Below, piece after piece: positions 11,475-23,910 of a DNA stretch of 64,000 nt. The notes under the pieces are model-generated. The model saw only the letters and a program-made list of their open reading frames with translations. It had not been told where the DNA came from and made no database searches. How positions within the stretch are numbered: the stretch's first letter is position 1; each line of letters opens with the position of its first letter. The position numbers and the translations under genes are program-made. This DNA is from Corbicula japonica (lineage: Eukaryota > Mollusca > Bivalvia > Venerida > Cyrenidae): the NCBI GenBank assembly GCA_038501625.1, contig JAZAYU010000086.1, positions 248,001 through 312,000 of the forward strand, written 5' to 3'.

Positions 11475-14400
11475 ATGACATTTTCAAATGTTGTTTTTCT
11501 TCTTCTTCTTTATTATGCACATACTGATAACAGTTTGAACTAGTTGAAGGACTAATATTATTTGTTTGTGCTTTTTGTTTCATAAACCAATGAAAACACT
11601 GAATCGGATGTAATCATATCGATTACAGACAAGTCGTTTTCATCAAATGTCACTGAATACTTTTCAGTAAAAGTCAAAGAAGAAAAGAACGTTAAGCGAC
11701 GAGTGAGCGACCGGAATATTAAGCTGTTACTAATGCGCATGGATGCATGAATTGTAAAATAAACAAACTTAACAGAAATAACCCATTCCTACATACAATA
11801 TAGTTTTGCTATTTTTCTCATATCTTTAAGATGGAGCAAGGAAAGGATGTATGGAAGGTTGGAAAACTTTCAACGAGTCTTGCTTTTTCTATGGTAACCT
11901 CGAACTTTCGTTCGCCGACAGTGAAGTAAAGTTTTTTTGTATGAATAACTATTATTGACTCTTAAATCAAAATATCTTCAAATACAGTTACTATATTTGC
12001 TTTATGTTAATCTGGTATGAAATTGTTCATCAATTACATGTGCCTGTCTGATCTGAAAATCTTATGTTTTGTTGTTTTTTTAATTGTAAAAACACTGGCA
12101 ACTGGATATACGTAAACTCTAATTTTATCTTTTTGCAGGCGTTCTGTGTTAGTTTGAATGGTGCCCACCTTGCAAATATAGAGACGGAAGCAGAGAATAC
12201 GTTCATCCGTAATGTCCTAAGACATATGAACGGTAAAATCTTCATTATATAAATAATATTAAATTTTATACGCTGATACAGCTAAGCCTGCGATTCGGTT
12301 CCCCGATTTTGCGTGAGAAACCTTGCGACGAACGATAACGCTCGCGCAGCGTGTAACGTGAAGCGTGGACCGTGAATCGTGAACCGTGATACTACAGCGC
12401 ATGCGCACCGTGAAACCGCTCATGTCATTGCGCATGCGCACCGTGAAACCGTGAGATCTCAATACGCATGCGCACCGTGAAGCGTTAATTCATCAAAACA
12501 AAACTTAATAATGGCCATTTCTCGAATACATCCAAACAATTGCCATTTCTCAATGAATGTCTACTGTTTATTTGTCATATCTAATATGAAAATCGAAACA
12601 AGTCTACGAAAATAACACTTGCATATAAGGCAATCTGTATTGGTTTTTAAAAAGGTCGTAGGACGAAACGTACCGAGTTCAAGATTGAAATTTCGTTAAT
12701 TATATCCCTTATGATTATTATTAAAGTCTATTCCCCGAAATCAGTTAATACTGGAGAAGAAGGTTAAGATTTAATTTACCGAACCTTATTGGTACCCGAC
12801 ATTTTTAAATCGGGTGAATTTTGCGGAGATTCGACACATCCTGCACCATTCGCTTAATATATTAAGGTTAATTTTGACCTGAAAGTGATCAAGACAACAA
12901 GCACATCGGTCTTATCAGGATCTATGCAAGCCCTCTCTAGTTTAATAAGGTTATTATTGACTAAATGTGGATGGTGCAAATTCTGATCAGACAGCACTAA
13001 AGTACAGAATAATCTGGATCTAAGACATGTTTTTGACTTCCTTGCAGCTTGGTCAGCTAGGGTATGCACAATAGTCGCATTTCATCTCATTGCGTTATTT
13101 TTAGCCAAAAACAATGGAGCAGTATGTGGATCCTTATCAGACAGCAAGTATGTGCATGCTGATCTGGATCTACACTAGCTGCAATGAGATTGATTGGGGC
13201 TTTTCTAGATGCTTTTAAAAATTCACAAGATAATTCTTGACCAAGATTTGTCTAGATAAAGTTTTATTTCTGACCAATCAATAAATGGATGGTGTAAATC
13301 CTGATCAGACTGCACAAAGCACAGGCAGACCTGGATCTACAGTGGACTCCCATCTGTGTTGCTTGATGAGCTAGGAAATAAACTAGTCGCTTTCGTGTCA
13401 CAAAGGTTATTTTTGACCAAAAAATGGAACAGTACGAGGATCCTTCTCAGTCGGCATGGATGTGCATGCTAATCTAGATCTACACTGACACATAATTGAG
13501 TCTGATTGGGGTTTCACTCAATGCTTCTAGATTTATAAGATTATTCTTGACAAGCCCATGTCTACATCTATAAGTTTATAACTGACCAATAAGACTTCCT
13601 GACTTCACGAATGTACAGGCAGATCTGGGTCTGTGGGGCGCAGATCGCTGTGGTTAATCAGCTAGGATACAAACTAGTCGCTTCTCGTCCCATAAGGTTA
13701 TTTCTGACCAAGAATGAATCAGTGTGGATTCTTAACAGATGGCACAGATGTGCAGGCTGATGTGGATCTACACTGATGGCCACTAGATATAATCTGTTAA
13801 TTCCTTGTTTTTATTTCTTTCCTGAATTATGTTCAGGTTTATGTAAGATGGGGACAAATTTGCTGCATCTGAATTAGCTTTTCAATATATATAATAAAAG
13901 GTGTTGTAAAAACATCAGGATTACATATAGATTTAGATTTGTTTCATATTCAGTCTTGATATAGAAAATAACAATACAAACAGTAGTTAGAAAAAAAATA
14001 TTTTAATATCACAAACACAACAGAGAAGTACATGTCATCAAATCAGAAATACCTTGCTTATAGCATTGCAGGTTGCCTAGAGAGTCACAGTCCTATTCTT
14101 TGAATAATCAAGCAAAAAACATTGAAAGTACATAGTACAAAGTTGTATCTATGAAGTAAATGCACAGGGTTAACCCTTTCCTCAATAGATACACCTTTAT
14201 TGCTTGGGCGAACAGTTTAGATCCAGATCAGCCAGCACATATGTGCCGTCTGATCAGGATCTAAACTGTTCGCTTTTTGATTCATTAGGTTATTTCTGAC
14301 AAGAATGCGACTAGTGCAGATCCTGATAAGATTGCACAGAATGTTCCGGCTGATCTGGATCTAGTGTCTTTAAAATGTTTCAAAGATGATTCATTGGCTG

Positions 14401-17400
14401 CTGATTGCCATTGGATGAAGACTTGCTGTTTGCTGCTAGACTCGCAAATCTGGATCTCTGGATCCTTAACGCTTGCTGCTTTGATGAGGAGACATTACAG
14501 GAAAGTGCTGACTGACATGTATGTGAAACACAAACATTTTGCTTGAGACAGAATTCTTGCTTTATTTTTGCTGGCAACTATGTTTTAGTGAAAGACTGTG
14601 AGGTTCCTGTCCTGCTTGGGAAGTAGTATTCTTTAGAGGAGTCTTCAATCAGTAGCTTAAATTAAGTAGTTTCTTGCTGAATGGAGAATATGCCTTGATG
14701 TGTGCATAATAATAATGCTTTAGACTGTTTGATGTACAAGGCTCCGCTGGATGCTGGCTTGTGGAAATACTCTTGACAACTTCACAAATTTTTTAAATTT
14801 TATCCAGTACATTGTATCTTCAAAAATGCTTTGTTAATTTCAAATTTTTCACTTTCTCAAGACTTAAAACAAAATACTTTCACAGGATAAATCAGCGTAT
14901 CGACATTCACTTTATGTTTTGATAATAATCAAATCTGTTGTACAACACAGTCCATCTCGACAGTTGTAAGATGTTTTGACATACTGGATTTCTTTTTGGG
15001 TGATGTGTATATAGACCCTGATGTGTCGAAATAGAAGTTTCCATATCCCCATCATAAAACTCTACAAGTTCTCATTCTTGTTGCCCTGAAAAAGAATTAA
15101 GGTGTTTAAAAAGTGTGAAAAGACAAAGTTGATGCATGAATATATATATTTGCTGTCTGCTGGCAACAAAATTTGAAATGTTTGCCTATGCTTTATAATG
15201 TATGATAAAAAAGGTGTAATATTAACAAATATAACATATCCTCGCTATCTGTTCTGGATCTACACTTTTAAAATCTTAGAAATTATCTATTGAATCAAAA
15301 AGTGAAGTGTAGATCCTGACAAGATGGCACAGCTGTGTTAGTTGTTCTGGATCTACATTGTTCGCCTATAGATAACAGCCTTATTCCATTGAGTAGCTAG
15401 GCTGGGAATAGCTTAGGTTGTGAGAACAGAGAGGTTTCTAGTTTAGGGAGAAGTCATGGACCTGCTCACCAATTAAATAAAAAAAAACATACAAGAAAAA
15501 AAACTTCTGCATTGTCTCTGCATGCATGCAAAAGTCTATAAGTGACCTGAGACCGGAATGAAGTGAGAGAGATTGTTGTTGTTGTTTGTCAGGGGTCTAC
15601 AATGGGTCTACTTCAGCATAAGAGGCTGACCGGGAAGTTGGGAAATTAATTCGCTCAATGCACATGTGTCTAACACCTCTTTAACATTCACTCAGTCCCG
15701 GGGTCGACTCTGCCAGTTACTTAGCAGAGGGCAACAGCAGTACTTTCCATAAATACTTTATTAAGTCAAATACAACACAGCAAATAGTTCTTTTTCTTTA
15801 TGTATCCAGTATTTTAAAATTCCATATTATCCCAATATAATTGTCCAAGTAATAGTTCAATATTTTTTTCTGAAGACTTAAAATGAAGTTACAAATTTCT
15901 ATGTTGATTTTCCTACTTTTCATGCTTATGTTATATAAACACTGACTAAATTCTACAAAATTATTCTATAAAAAAATAAAGGTTTTCTTAAACAACAAAT
16001 AAAATTCTATGTAACAAATAAGCAAAAATAAAACCCCCAAAACCCTAATCAGTCTGTGGCTTGACACTTAATCAAATACCTGTCATTTTGCAGCCAAGCT
16101 GATAAAACCATAAAAGTAACAAAAGGAAATTTCTTTGTATATTAATTGCAATATTAGTTCCACAGATAATTTACTTAGTCTGTCAAAAATTAAGAAGTTT
16201 GATAAACTTAAATTTTTACCAACAACATATAGAAAATATTAATAAGACAAAATCTATAAAATTTGCATTTCTTTAACTCTTGAAACTTTTATTATGTAAT
16301 AATAAGTGGGGTCCACTTATTAAACGGTGCCAGACCTAAGTGCCGCTTTTGGGGATAAAAGTGCCATAAGAACATAAGTATTTAAATAAAAATTAAACAT
16401 GTATCAGTAATTCTCATTTCAGAATTAGGCCATTAAGCATGCGATTATTTACTTTCACTGTTTTGTCATTCTGTTTAACCCTTTCCTCACAGTGTCATTT
16501 TTATTGCGCGGGTGAACAGTGTAGATCCAGATCAGCCAGCACATCCATGCCATCTGATCAGGATCTGAACTGTTGGCTGTAAGATTCGTTAGGTTATTTC
16601 TGACCAAAATGTGACCAGTGCAGATCCTGATAAGACTGCACAGATGTGCCGGCTGATCTGGATCTATACAGGTTGCTCATGCATAAAAATGCTTAAAGAT
16701 AGAGGAATGGGTTAAATCATATACATTTATTTCCTATTATTTTTACAATAAAATAAAGAAATATGCATAAGGTCATGAATGTGAAGATTTATATTATGTT
16801 TTAAGCACTTATTTATCTATGATGCAGTAGTCACAACATTTATTTTAGTAACATGTAATAATGCCATAATGATGCTTTTTACATAAACCAATAGCAATGG
16901 TACTTTTACAAATTAAATATTAAATAACTTTTGATATTTCCTGAATGATAAACAATCAGATTATCAAATTGTAAAACCTGTACAAAAGCAATGGGTTCCT
17001 GGATTCTTTTCAAAATGTTAAACCTTCAGCTCAAAAATACAGCTTAAATCACATGGGTGAACACTATAGATCCAGATCAGCCTGGATATTACCGATTAAG
17101 GTCTTAAATGTTTGTTTTCAGAATAAAAAAAAAACAACAAGATCAGATGAACAAGAAGCCATCAGTCTACATTCAGATCAGACTTCTTGGATGTGCTGTC
17201 TGATCTGCATCCATCCTGGTTGCACATGGAATATGACCCATTGATTGAAGTAATAGAGATGATTCACCCTATATGTCATATAATTATCATATAATTATAT
17301 GACATAAAGGATTTCATATAATTATATGACATAAAGGGTTAATCATCTCTAATATCATCTTTAATATTTGCCCTTTGTTACATGTGTTATACCGAAGCAG

Positions 17401-20400
17401 ATCCAGATCAGCTGGCTCATTCTGTTTGATCTGGACCGACTCTGGTCACATCTCAATCAAAAACTCAATTACCCAGTAATCAGAAAACAAACAGTACAGA
17501 TCCTGATCAGCTGGATTTTCATTTTTGTTCTTTTTAATGTTAAAGTCTTTTTCTGCAAATTTTGTGCAATAACTTACATTGTTGATATAATTATATGTGT
17601 GACATGTTTGCTTTGACACAAATCACTAAAGAATAAAATTTGTTCTGTCAACTTGGAGTGAAAAGTGCATTATATTATAGAAATTCAAACTTATATTCTT
17701 TAAAAATTCTCTCTTTTTCATCTTAGTTTGTTTTTCTTTTACCACTTATACCAAACTATAAAATAAAAGTAAACCAGTATGCTAAATCAACATCTTCAAA
17801 TATACAGGAAGGAATTTTGTTACAAAATAATCAATTGTTCTATTGAAATAATGTTTTATTTTTAGATTTCTGCTTCTTGAAGTTTCTTTACAATTAAAAT
17901 GAATCATTAGAAAATAATATCATTTTTAATCTGTTTTCAACTGTCCTCTGGCTTGAAAAAAAAACAACATTTCACTTGCACTTTTTTCAGTTGAGAAAAT
18001 AAATAAATTAATTGTCTATTACTACACTGATAGCATCAAATAGTATAATTAATCCCAAGTCAGTTCCTAAAACAACACTTTTACCCTAAATTAGCACATC
18101 TTTAATCTCTCACAAAGTAAACTACTTATCTTCAAAAGGATATTTATGACACCCCCTGCTGACCTATTCTGATAAGATCAGTGTCTTGCTGATAAGATTA
18201 TGTAACATGGTCATAAAACACAAGGCTCTTTAAGTAATTAGCATTATGTGAAAAAAGAACAGTGGCTGGTTAAAAATAATTGGATGGGAGTGTTAAAACT
18301 AGGTATATTATCATCCCAAACAACTGTCCAAAGAGTGTAGTTATGAAAATAAGAAAGGCTGCACTTAAAGAACTTTAATCAGACACTTTTCATGATTTAA
18401 TCTATTTGTTGTACTTAAAATTTCAGTTAAATTATAACACTGATTTTTGTTTTCAGTCCCCAAGTCTTAGGTTCTAACCAGTTTTTCTTAACAATACATG
18501 GACACTTATTTAAAAATTTAAATAGCAAATTAAATTCCTAGTAATTGTAAGAGACCCTTATGATTAAAATTAATTTGCTGAAAAAGTGTTAGTGGTAAGT
18601 GTAACACAGCTTTACATTTTGTGCAGCTTTACAAAAAAAGAAAGATTTTATGTGCTGACAATATTTTATAGGTGTGATAGCAGACCTCCAAATGATATTT
18701 GATGCAATAGGTATGGGTATTTATCCATTGAAGATTGAATTTAAAGTGTATTTTACCAAATTAAAGGAGTACTGAGTTAACTTACAACTGTTTCACCATA
18801 ATAAATGTTTAAAACAAGAAATAACAACATGAATACTACCATACTTATGTATATAATCTGTAGCTTGAATATCTTTTTAGACTTAACCTTTGTTAAGTAT
18901 GTGGAGAAAATAAATATAAAGCACTTAACCATATTCTTAAAATAAAAGCATACCCGTACCAGTACTTATAAAATTCAAATACAATTTTCCAATTTATCAA
19001 AATAGTTTTCGGAAATTTCCCCTCTGATCTGGAGCTTTTGCGTGGTGGTATTGACAGACAAGTACCAATCAGTTTGGTGTGATCTCTAAGTGATGATTAT
19101 TTTAGAATATGAAAATAATTTAATTCAGACACATCTGTCAGAAATGAAATTATAAATCTAACAATCAGAGTAGATCCTGATGTGACTACATGGGTGTGAC
19201 TACAAGGCTGATCAGGCACTACACTGGTTACAAATGGGATAGAATGAGACCTAGTTAACAGATCAAAATATTTGATTACTGAAGCAAATTTCCTGCAGAA
19301 CTGATTTATAGTATAATTTTGTCATGTAATTAAATTCATTATTTATTATTATGTGCATGCATGTCCTGATTTTTTAAGAACCCATTGCAAACCACTACTT
19401 CTGAGTCTTGTGGTAAATTTAATTAACCATGGTCCAGCATATTATCTTCTGGGTGCAGGTTTGCTCCCAGGTATAGGAATTATCATTCTGAATCCAGTTT
19501 TTTTGTTTGTTTTTGGGGAGGGGGAATTATTTAAGGCCCACTTCTTAAGCCTTTACTCCATACCGTTTGTATATACACATTCTACACATGTGCAACGAGT
19601 GTAGATCCAGATCATCTGGCACAACTGTGCCATCTGAAATGGATTAGCACTGGTCACAACTTGGTCAGAAATAACCTTATGAACCTACATAATAGAGAAA
19701 GAGTAGATCCTGATCAGATGGCATGGATGTGCTTGCTGATCTGGATCTACTCTTTTTCCTTAAATATATTTTGAAATCAACAAAGGATGCCCATGTGTTT
19801 TCACCAGAAAGTGCCTTACTTTAGAAATATGTTACTCTTATTATTTACCTTGACCATGTCTTAAAAAAAGTTCAAGCATGAGCTTCAACATAGCAATTTC
19901 TTGGTAACAAAGCAGCATCAAAGCTTCAGAGAGGTTAAGGAACTTTTCAATAAATAACTTCAATTAAGATTTGCTGTACTGCAAGCTATTTTTAATTGAA
20001 TTCTTTGATTGTATAAAAGTGGAATATAATATAGTGAGACATATTCAAACCTCAGGAACTATGGAATTTTATGTAAAAATAATTTAGGAAATACCAAACC
20101 TAATAATTACTTTTACAGATTTACAACTGAAGTCTTTCTAATTTACCTCAGATTATTAAAACACTGATTCTTAACATGTATATTTTCAATTCAATTTCAA
20201 ATTTTAATTAAAAATGGATAATTTCTGTAATTATTCATTTATTATAATTAATTAAATTATTGATTACACTGAGGTTTTCACATTCTTGTCTACAGAATCT
20301 GCTCTATTCCAAAATGATGCAAATAAGGTTACTTGTTTTGATGGTCATCTTTTTATTTACCTGATTTTTATTTAAATCACACATCATATGTACAAAAACA

Positions 20401-23146
20401 GTTTTGCTAACATTCAAGTTTACGCCAATTTTAACGTTTTTTAACCTGGCTAGACTAAAAACTTCCATAAAATTTGATAACAGATTTTGATTTTCTCCAC
20501 TCATAGCAAATTTATGTTTCCTTACTGGTTTCACAGGAAAGATTAACAAAAGGATCTATCAACAACAATCAACATTTGAAACAATCAACATTTGATTGGT
20601 AAGTTATGATTTTGTCTTCCAAATGGATGTGCAAGTGGATGATGCATTTTTCTGTGATCTGTTTTCCTTGTTATCTTAACAGTAGAGTCAGGTTACCTAT
20701 GCTGGGCCAGTTCCATAACTTATTCTCTACATCTATTTTATTCACCGACCGAACTTGAATTTTCAATGTTATTATGAATTCACCATATATTTAAAAAATT
20801 ACGTCATACATGCAAGTGCCTGGATAATGTCAGTTTACGGGTAAAATCGGTGTAGTTTTCAACAGAACTAAATTTCAGTAGATTTGGTCAAATGCTCAGG
20901 CCAGGTAGTTTACCAGCCAATTAATGGTAAACTTGATAATTTAGATTATAAAAAAGTAGATCAATAATTAAATATCTTAAATAATGGGAGTCATTGAGAA
21001 CTTGCATCCACTAAGTATTTATTTTGTTCTATAGATTTTTACATAGCTTCCTTGATACTGATGTTTTCTTATTTCATCACTGCTGAGTGAACAAAAAAGA
21101 AGGTGCAATTATTATCCATCTAACAAGCTAAACAAGTGATTTTAAGCATAAAAAGATCTTTAATTAGTTTTTGAGTCTAACAATTTTGTCGTAGTACTCT
21201 TGTGGTGCGGTTTTAGTCTTACCCCAGTTTATTAGGTGGGTGGGGTGTTGATTTAGATATCATTTTAAGAAATCATTTTATAATTTTTCAAGTAGATATT
21301 TAAGGTAACATTTTTCCTAAACGATTCCCACCTGATTAAATGCACTTTTTTTTTGGAATACGTTTTGGTTTAGAGTTTTAGATAAACCAGCATCTGTTAT
21401 TTCTTGAAAGCTATCGTCTGCTGTCTGTATTCAAGCGCTATGAACTGAGCTTTCTTTTCTCCAATGTTTTTTTTTTCGAAAACAAGGATATTTTGTGTTC
21501 TGTGTGATTACAGTTGCATCTCATAATACAGATCGCCCATTTATTAGCTAAAATTGACCAAACCTGACATAGGGCCTACTGGCCAGAAAAGAACCTCTAA
21601 TAAGGTGTCTGTGCAACCGGCCGGTTGAGCACACGATTGCGAAAACTCATTACAATAATGAAAACTTCCAATTATCAGGCAAGACAGCAACCGTTTATAC
21701 CGTTTTCCAAGTTGCTGACAGTGTTTTAATTGTAAAATACAACATAAAGACTCACCACCAGTTTAGATTTATCGCCGATCATCAAAATATTCTTCACGTT
21801 TTCTACATGCTACAGCATGAGTAAAACCCAGATCAGCGTACACAAATGTACTCAGTACTGTATATAAAACACAGAACACGGTCCAAGACAATGGTCTATT
21901 TTAAGCCCTTTAAAATATTAAGTAATTGTTTATTACGGGTAATTTTTCGCATCAAATCTATTTCAAAAGACAAATAAATTCATTGAATATGAACCTCTAG
22001 GGTTTATTTTTAAGCGGCCCTTTAATATACTTTATTAAATACTTTATTACCGGTAATTTCTTTCCATCAGAATTATTTCAAGGGAAATAAAATTCCTAGG
22101 CTATGAACCGCTTAAGTTAGACATGGTTTTCGTGATCTGGATTTTATAAATTCCACCGTACAGGGTTAGATGTACAAGGTGCGTGTGTGGTGCATAAGAG
22201 CGACACTGTTATCTCAACCTCGTTACAATCCGTCTGCGATTTGATTGGTCGCACGGTTCACGGTTAAACCGCTCTGTGATTTGATTGGTCACACGGTTCT
22301 AACCGTGAAGCGCTAAAGCGTGCATCGTGAAACGTGAACCGCTTAGCGTGTACCGTGAAGCGTTTTGCGTGCGTGTCACGCCGATCAAAACCGATTTGAC
22401 ACGGAACCGAATCGCAGGCTTAGCTGTAGTATCAACAATACTCTGTTTTTAATATGGTTCATTTACATTTTAAGATTTTTTTTTTTTTTTTATTGAATGA
22501 AAATCATAATTCTTTTACGACATTTAATATATCTTTTATTTTACAGTTCCAGTGTTTTGGTTCGGAATGACCGATGAGCAGACCGAAAATGTCTGGAAGC
22601 ATTACCCATCGGGAGTAGCAGCAACCTTAATGGCTTGGGGTAATGGTCAACCTAACCAAGGCAGAGGTGCCAATTGCATGGTCACTTACGTAGGATTTGA
22701 TTATTTGTGGGCGGACGAACCTTGCACTACTAAATACAAACCTATCTGTGAAAAACGGTATGTATAATATCATTCTTTCGTGAGCATTTACTGTAGTTTT
22801 AACAGGGATTTCACTGTTATTAATTATCTTAAAATCCGTTGTATATGTTTCGTAAATACGGAGTAATGCTCAACGCGTGGCTAGGCGACGAACAGTACAT
22901 GAATTTCCAACACACACATACCAAGCCTGCAATATATTGACTATTTGTAGTGTTTGGTGGCTTTCGAATTTCCTTTTCCATACATTTATATAAATAAAAT
23001 TATTATAACTGACTGTTATATCTCGACCAGTTATTTTCGGACTAAATGGTGACAAGCTGTTTCTGGAATTATATAAAATCTGATGCAAGATATATACTTA
23101 GTAAAATACTTACTTTTCAATTTTTATTTATTTCAGGGCACATTAA
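11475..23146 (+). CDS. Secreted C-type lectin (5 exons, one 10.3-kb intron)
   Basis: Exons 11475-11532, 11831-11925, 12139-12232, 22547-22757 and 23137-23146 give 155 residues, the usual length for a bivalve single-domain C-type lectin. Exon 1 encodes a signal peptide (MTFSNVVFLLLLYYAHTDN); its donor, GTTTGA, is weak but the phase fits. The lectin domain starts at CMEGWKTFNESCFFYG and contains AHLANIETEAEN, WFGMTD, WGNGQPN, ANCMV and LWADEPC, ending in PICEKR, with the six Cys of the long-form domain. The calcium/sugar site reads QPN where EPN or QPD is usual, and the WND box reads WAD, so sugar preference and calcium dependence may be altered. Such lectins are secreted and often act in pathogen recognition; no ligand can be named. 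The intron-phase pattern is 1-0-1-2. The 10.3-kb intron is a transposon-like insertion. Confidence 0.85.
12850..13800. repeat. Cluster of foldback family F cassettes
   Basis: At least six degenerate cassettes occur at roughly 100-170-base steps: near 12975, 13117, 13287, 13434, 13600 and 13720. Each reads approximately GGATCCTNATCAGAC, then GCACAxATGTGC, then CTGATCTGGATCTACACT, that is, an imperfect hairpin. Spacers repeatedly contain AGGTTATTTCTGACCAA. Confidence 0.7.
14170..14370. repeat. Foldback family F copy with a near-perfect 62-base hairpin
   Basis: The hairpin at 14210-14271 is centred on 14240. Its arms AACAGTTTAGATCC and GGATCTAAACTGTT pair fully, as do GATCAG with CTGATC and GCACAT with ATGTGC, interrupted only by an A/A pair and a three-base mismatch. 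A second cassette at 14317-14363 lies in opposite orientation. The copy opens with TTAACCCTTTCCTC. Confidence 0.75.
15240..15370. repeat. Foldback family F copy (partial)
   Basis: CTGTTCTGGATCTACACTTT at 15249, then GTGTAGATCCTGACAAGATG with GGCACAGCTGTG at about 15308-15340, then a GTTCTGGATCTACATTG end, match the cassette. Confidence 0.65.
16474..16716. repeat. Complete foldback family F element (243 bp)
   Basis: This copy shows both ends: TTTAACCCTTTCCTC at the left and GAGGAATGGGTTAAA at the right, inverted repeats that could be read as TTAA target duplications around CCCTTTCCTC and GAGGAATGGG. Inside are two hairpin cassettes in opposite orientation (16512-16573 and 16616-16670) separated by AGGTTATTTCTGACCAAA. 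It gives the best picture of the family's structure. Confidence 0.75.
17040..17520. repeat. Foldback family F fragments with an AT palindrome
   Basis: Cassette halves lie at about 17065-17085, 17180-17225, 17394-17445 and 17490-17515. Between them, about 17265-17340, TATGTCATATAATTAT pairs with its complement across a 3-base loop and the right arm is then repeated once more. Confidence 0.6.
17640..19150. other. AT-rich interior of the 10.1-kb element
   Basis: No gene, hairpin cassette or tandem repeat is recognised here. Runs of A and T dominate. Confidence 0.5.
19160..19760. repeat. Last foldback family F copies in the element
   Basis: Cassettes are at about 19166-19235, 19595-19655 and 19700-19752; the last reads GAGTAGATCCTGATCAGATG followed by CTGATCTGGATCTACTC. 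No copy was noticed outside the 10.1-kb element. Confidence 0.65.
19765..22180. other. Right interior of the 10.1-kb element
   Basis: AT-rich sequence without recognisable coding exons. The open frame on - at 20304-20549 has no family resemblance. Confidence 0.5.
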
Positions 23147-23315
23147 GAAGTGACTACCAAGTATAATTTAATGGTCCAAAGAATCTTTAAAGAATACAAA
23201 CGTTAGTGAACAATACCAGACAAATGAAGTTTTAAGACTTGTACGAAGAACATCGGCTACAACAAAAAAATTTTTTAGAAGTTTGTGTAATTAAATTATT
23301 GATCATGTTGTATTG

Positions 23316-23321
23316 AATAAA
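23316..23321 (+). terminator. Polyadenylation signal of the lectin gene
   Basis: AATAAA lies 170 bases after the lectin stop codon, within TTGAATAAACTTTC. A second AATAAA follows about 35 bases later. Confidence 0.5.
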
Positions 23322-23559
23322 CTTTCTTTGATACATATACTTGTAAGCTTGGAAATAAATGTTTTCTGACTATTTATCCAAAAAGATAAAGATTATCTTG
23401 GAATTTTTTATTTCAACAACATGCTTAGACATGATCTCTGGCCGTCATTGTCCACAGTACTGTTTGAAACCACGTATAGTTTTAAAACCAAGTGTTTCTT
23501 ATCATGTGACGGTATAGCCGTTAAATTGCATCTGAGCTAATGAAGCAAGTTCTGTGCCC

Positions 23560-23660
23560 AAGGTTATAAAGCTGAACATGGAAACCAGTCTCAATCAGCC
23601 ATTTCAGCCAATCAGATGCTAGAGATTTGAGACTGGTTTCCATGCTCAGCTTTATTACCT
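23560..23660. repeat. Foldback element family D, copy 1
   Basis: It opens with AAGGTTATAAAGCTGA and GGAAACCAGTCTC and closes with the inverse. Family D elements are about 100-136 bases long and almost wholly self-complementary. Confidence 0.7.
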
Positions 23661-23777
23661 CCAGTCTTGAAATCGGAGTAGGTTACCGTCTTGCAACACT
23701 AACTATACATTTAAGATCTAGACCCTTGCGACTTTTTTTCCTTTTTTCAAATCTTCAAACGTTCTCGTCAGATCACA

Positions 23778-23910
23778 ATGTTATAAAACTAAGAATGGAA
23801 ACCACCAGTCTCAAATCTCAAGCATCTGATTGGCTGAAATGCCGATTGGTCTCCATTTAAGCAAATCAAATGCTTGAGAATCGAGACTGGTTTCCAAGCT
23901 CAGGTTTTTA
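23778..23910. repeat. Foldback element family D, copy 2
   Basis: The second copy lies 120 bases after the first and contains CTCAAGCATCTGATTGGCTG, the core shared with the copies at 56221 and 59353. Confidence 0.7.

Larger units (their letters stand above)
12277..22428. mobile_element. 10.1-kb element with 24-bp terminal inverted repeats filling lectin intron 3
   Basis: The element is 12279-22426 and begins with CAGCTAAGCCTGCGATTCGG plus TTCC; the last 24 bases are the exact reverse complement. TA flanks both ends (12277-12278 and 22427-22428), as after a TA-targeting insertion. Each end has a CG-rich arm (about 12279-12490 and 22185-22426) in which ACCGTGAA-type motifs recur in both orientations. 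Only about 45 bases separate the left end from the exon 3 donor and about 120 the right end from the exon 4 acceptor, so removing it leaves an intron of about 164 bases, like its neighbours. The interior has no open frame above about 85 residues and no transposase; it holds many copies of foldback family F. Two separate inverted insertions remain possible. Confidence 0.65.

Noticed and set aside
12259..12462. 67-codon frame on - in the left arm of the 10.1-kb element
   Set aside because: It is produced by repeated ACCGTGAA motifs and gives repeated peptide fragments only.
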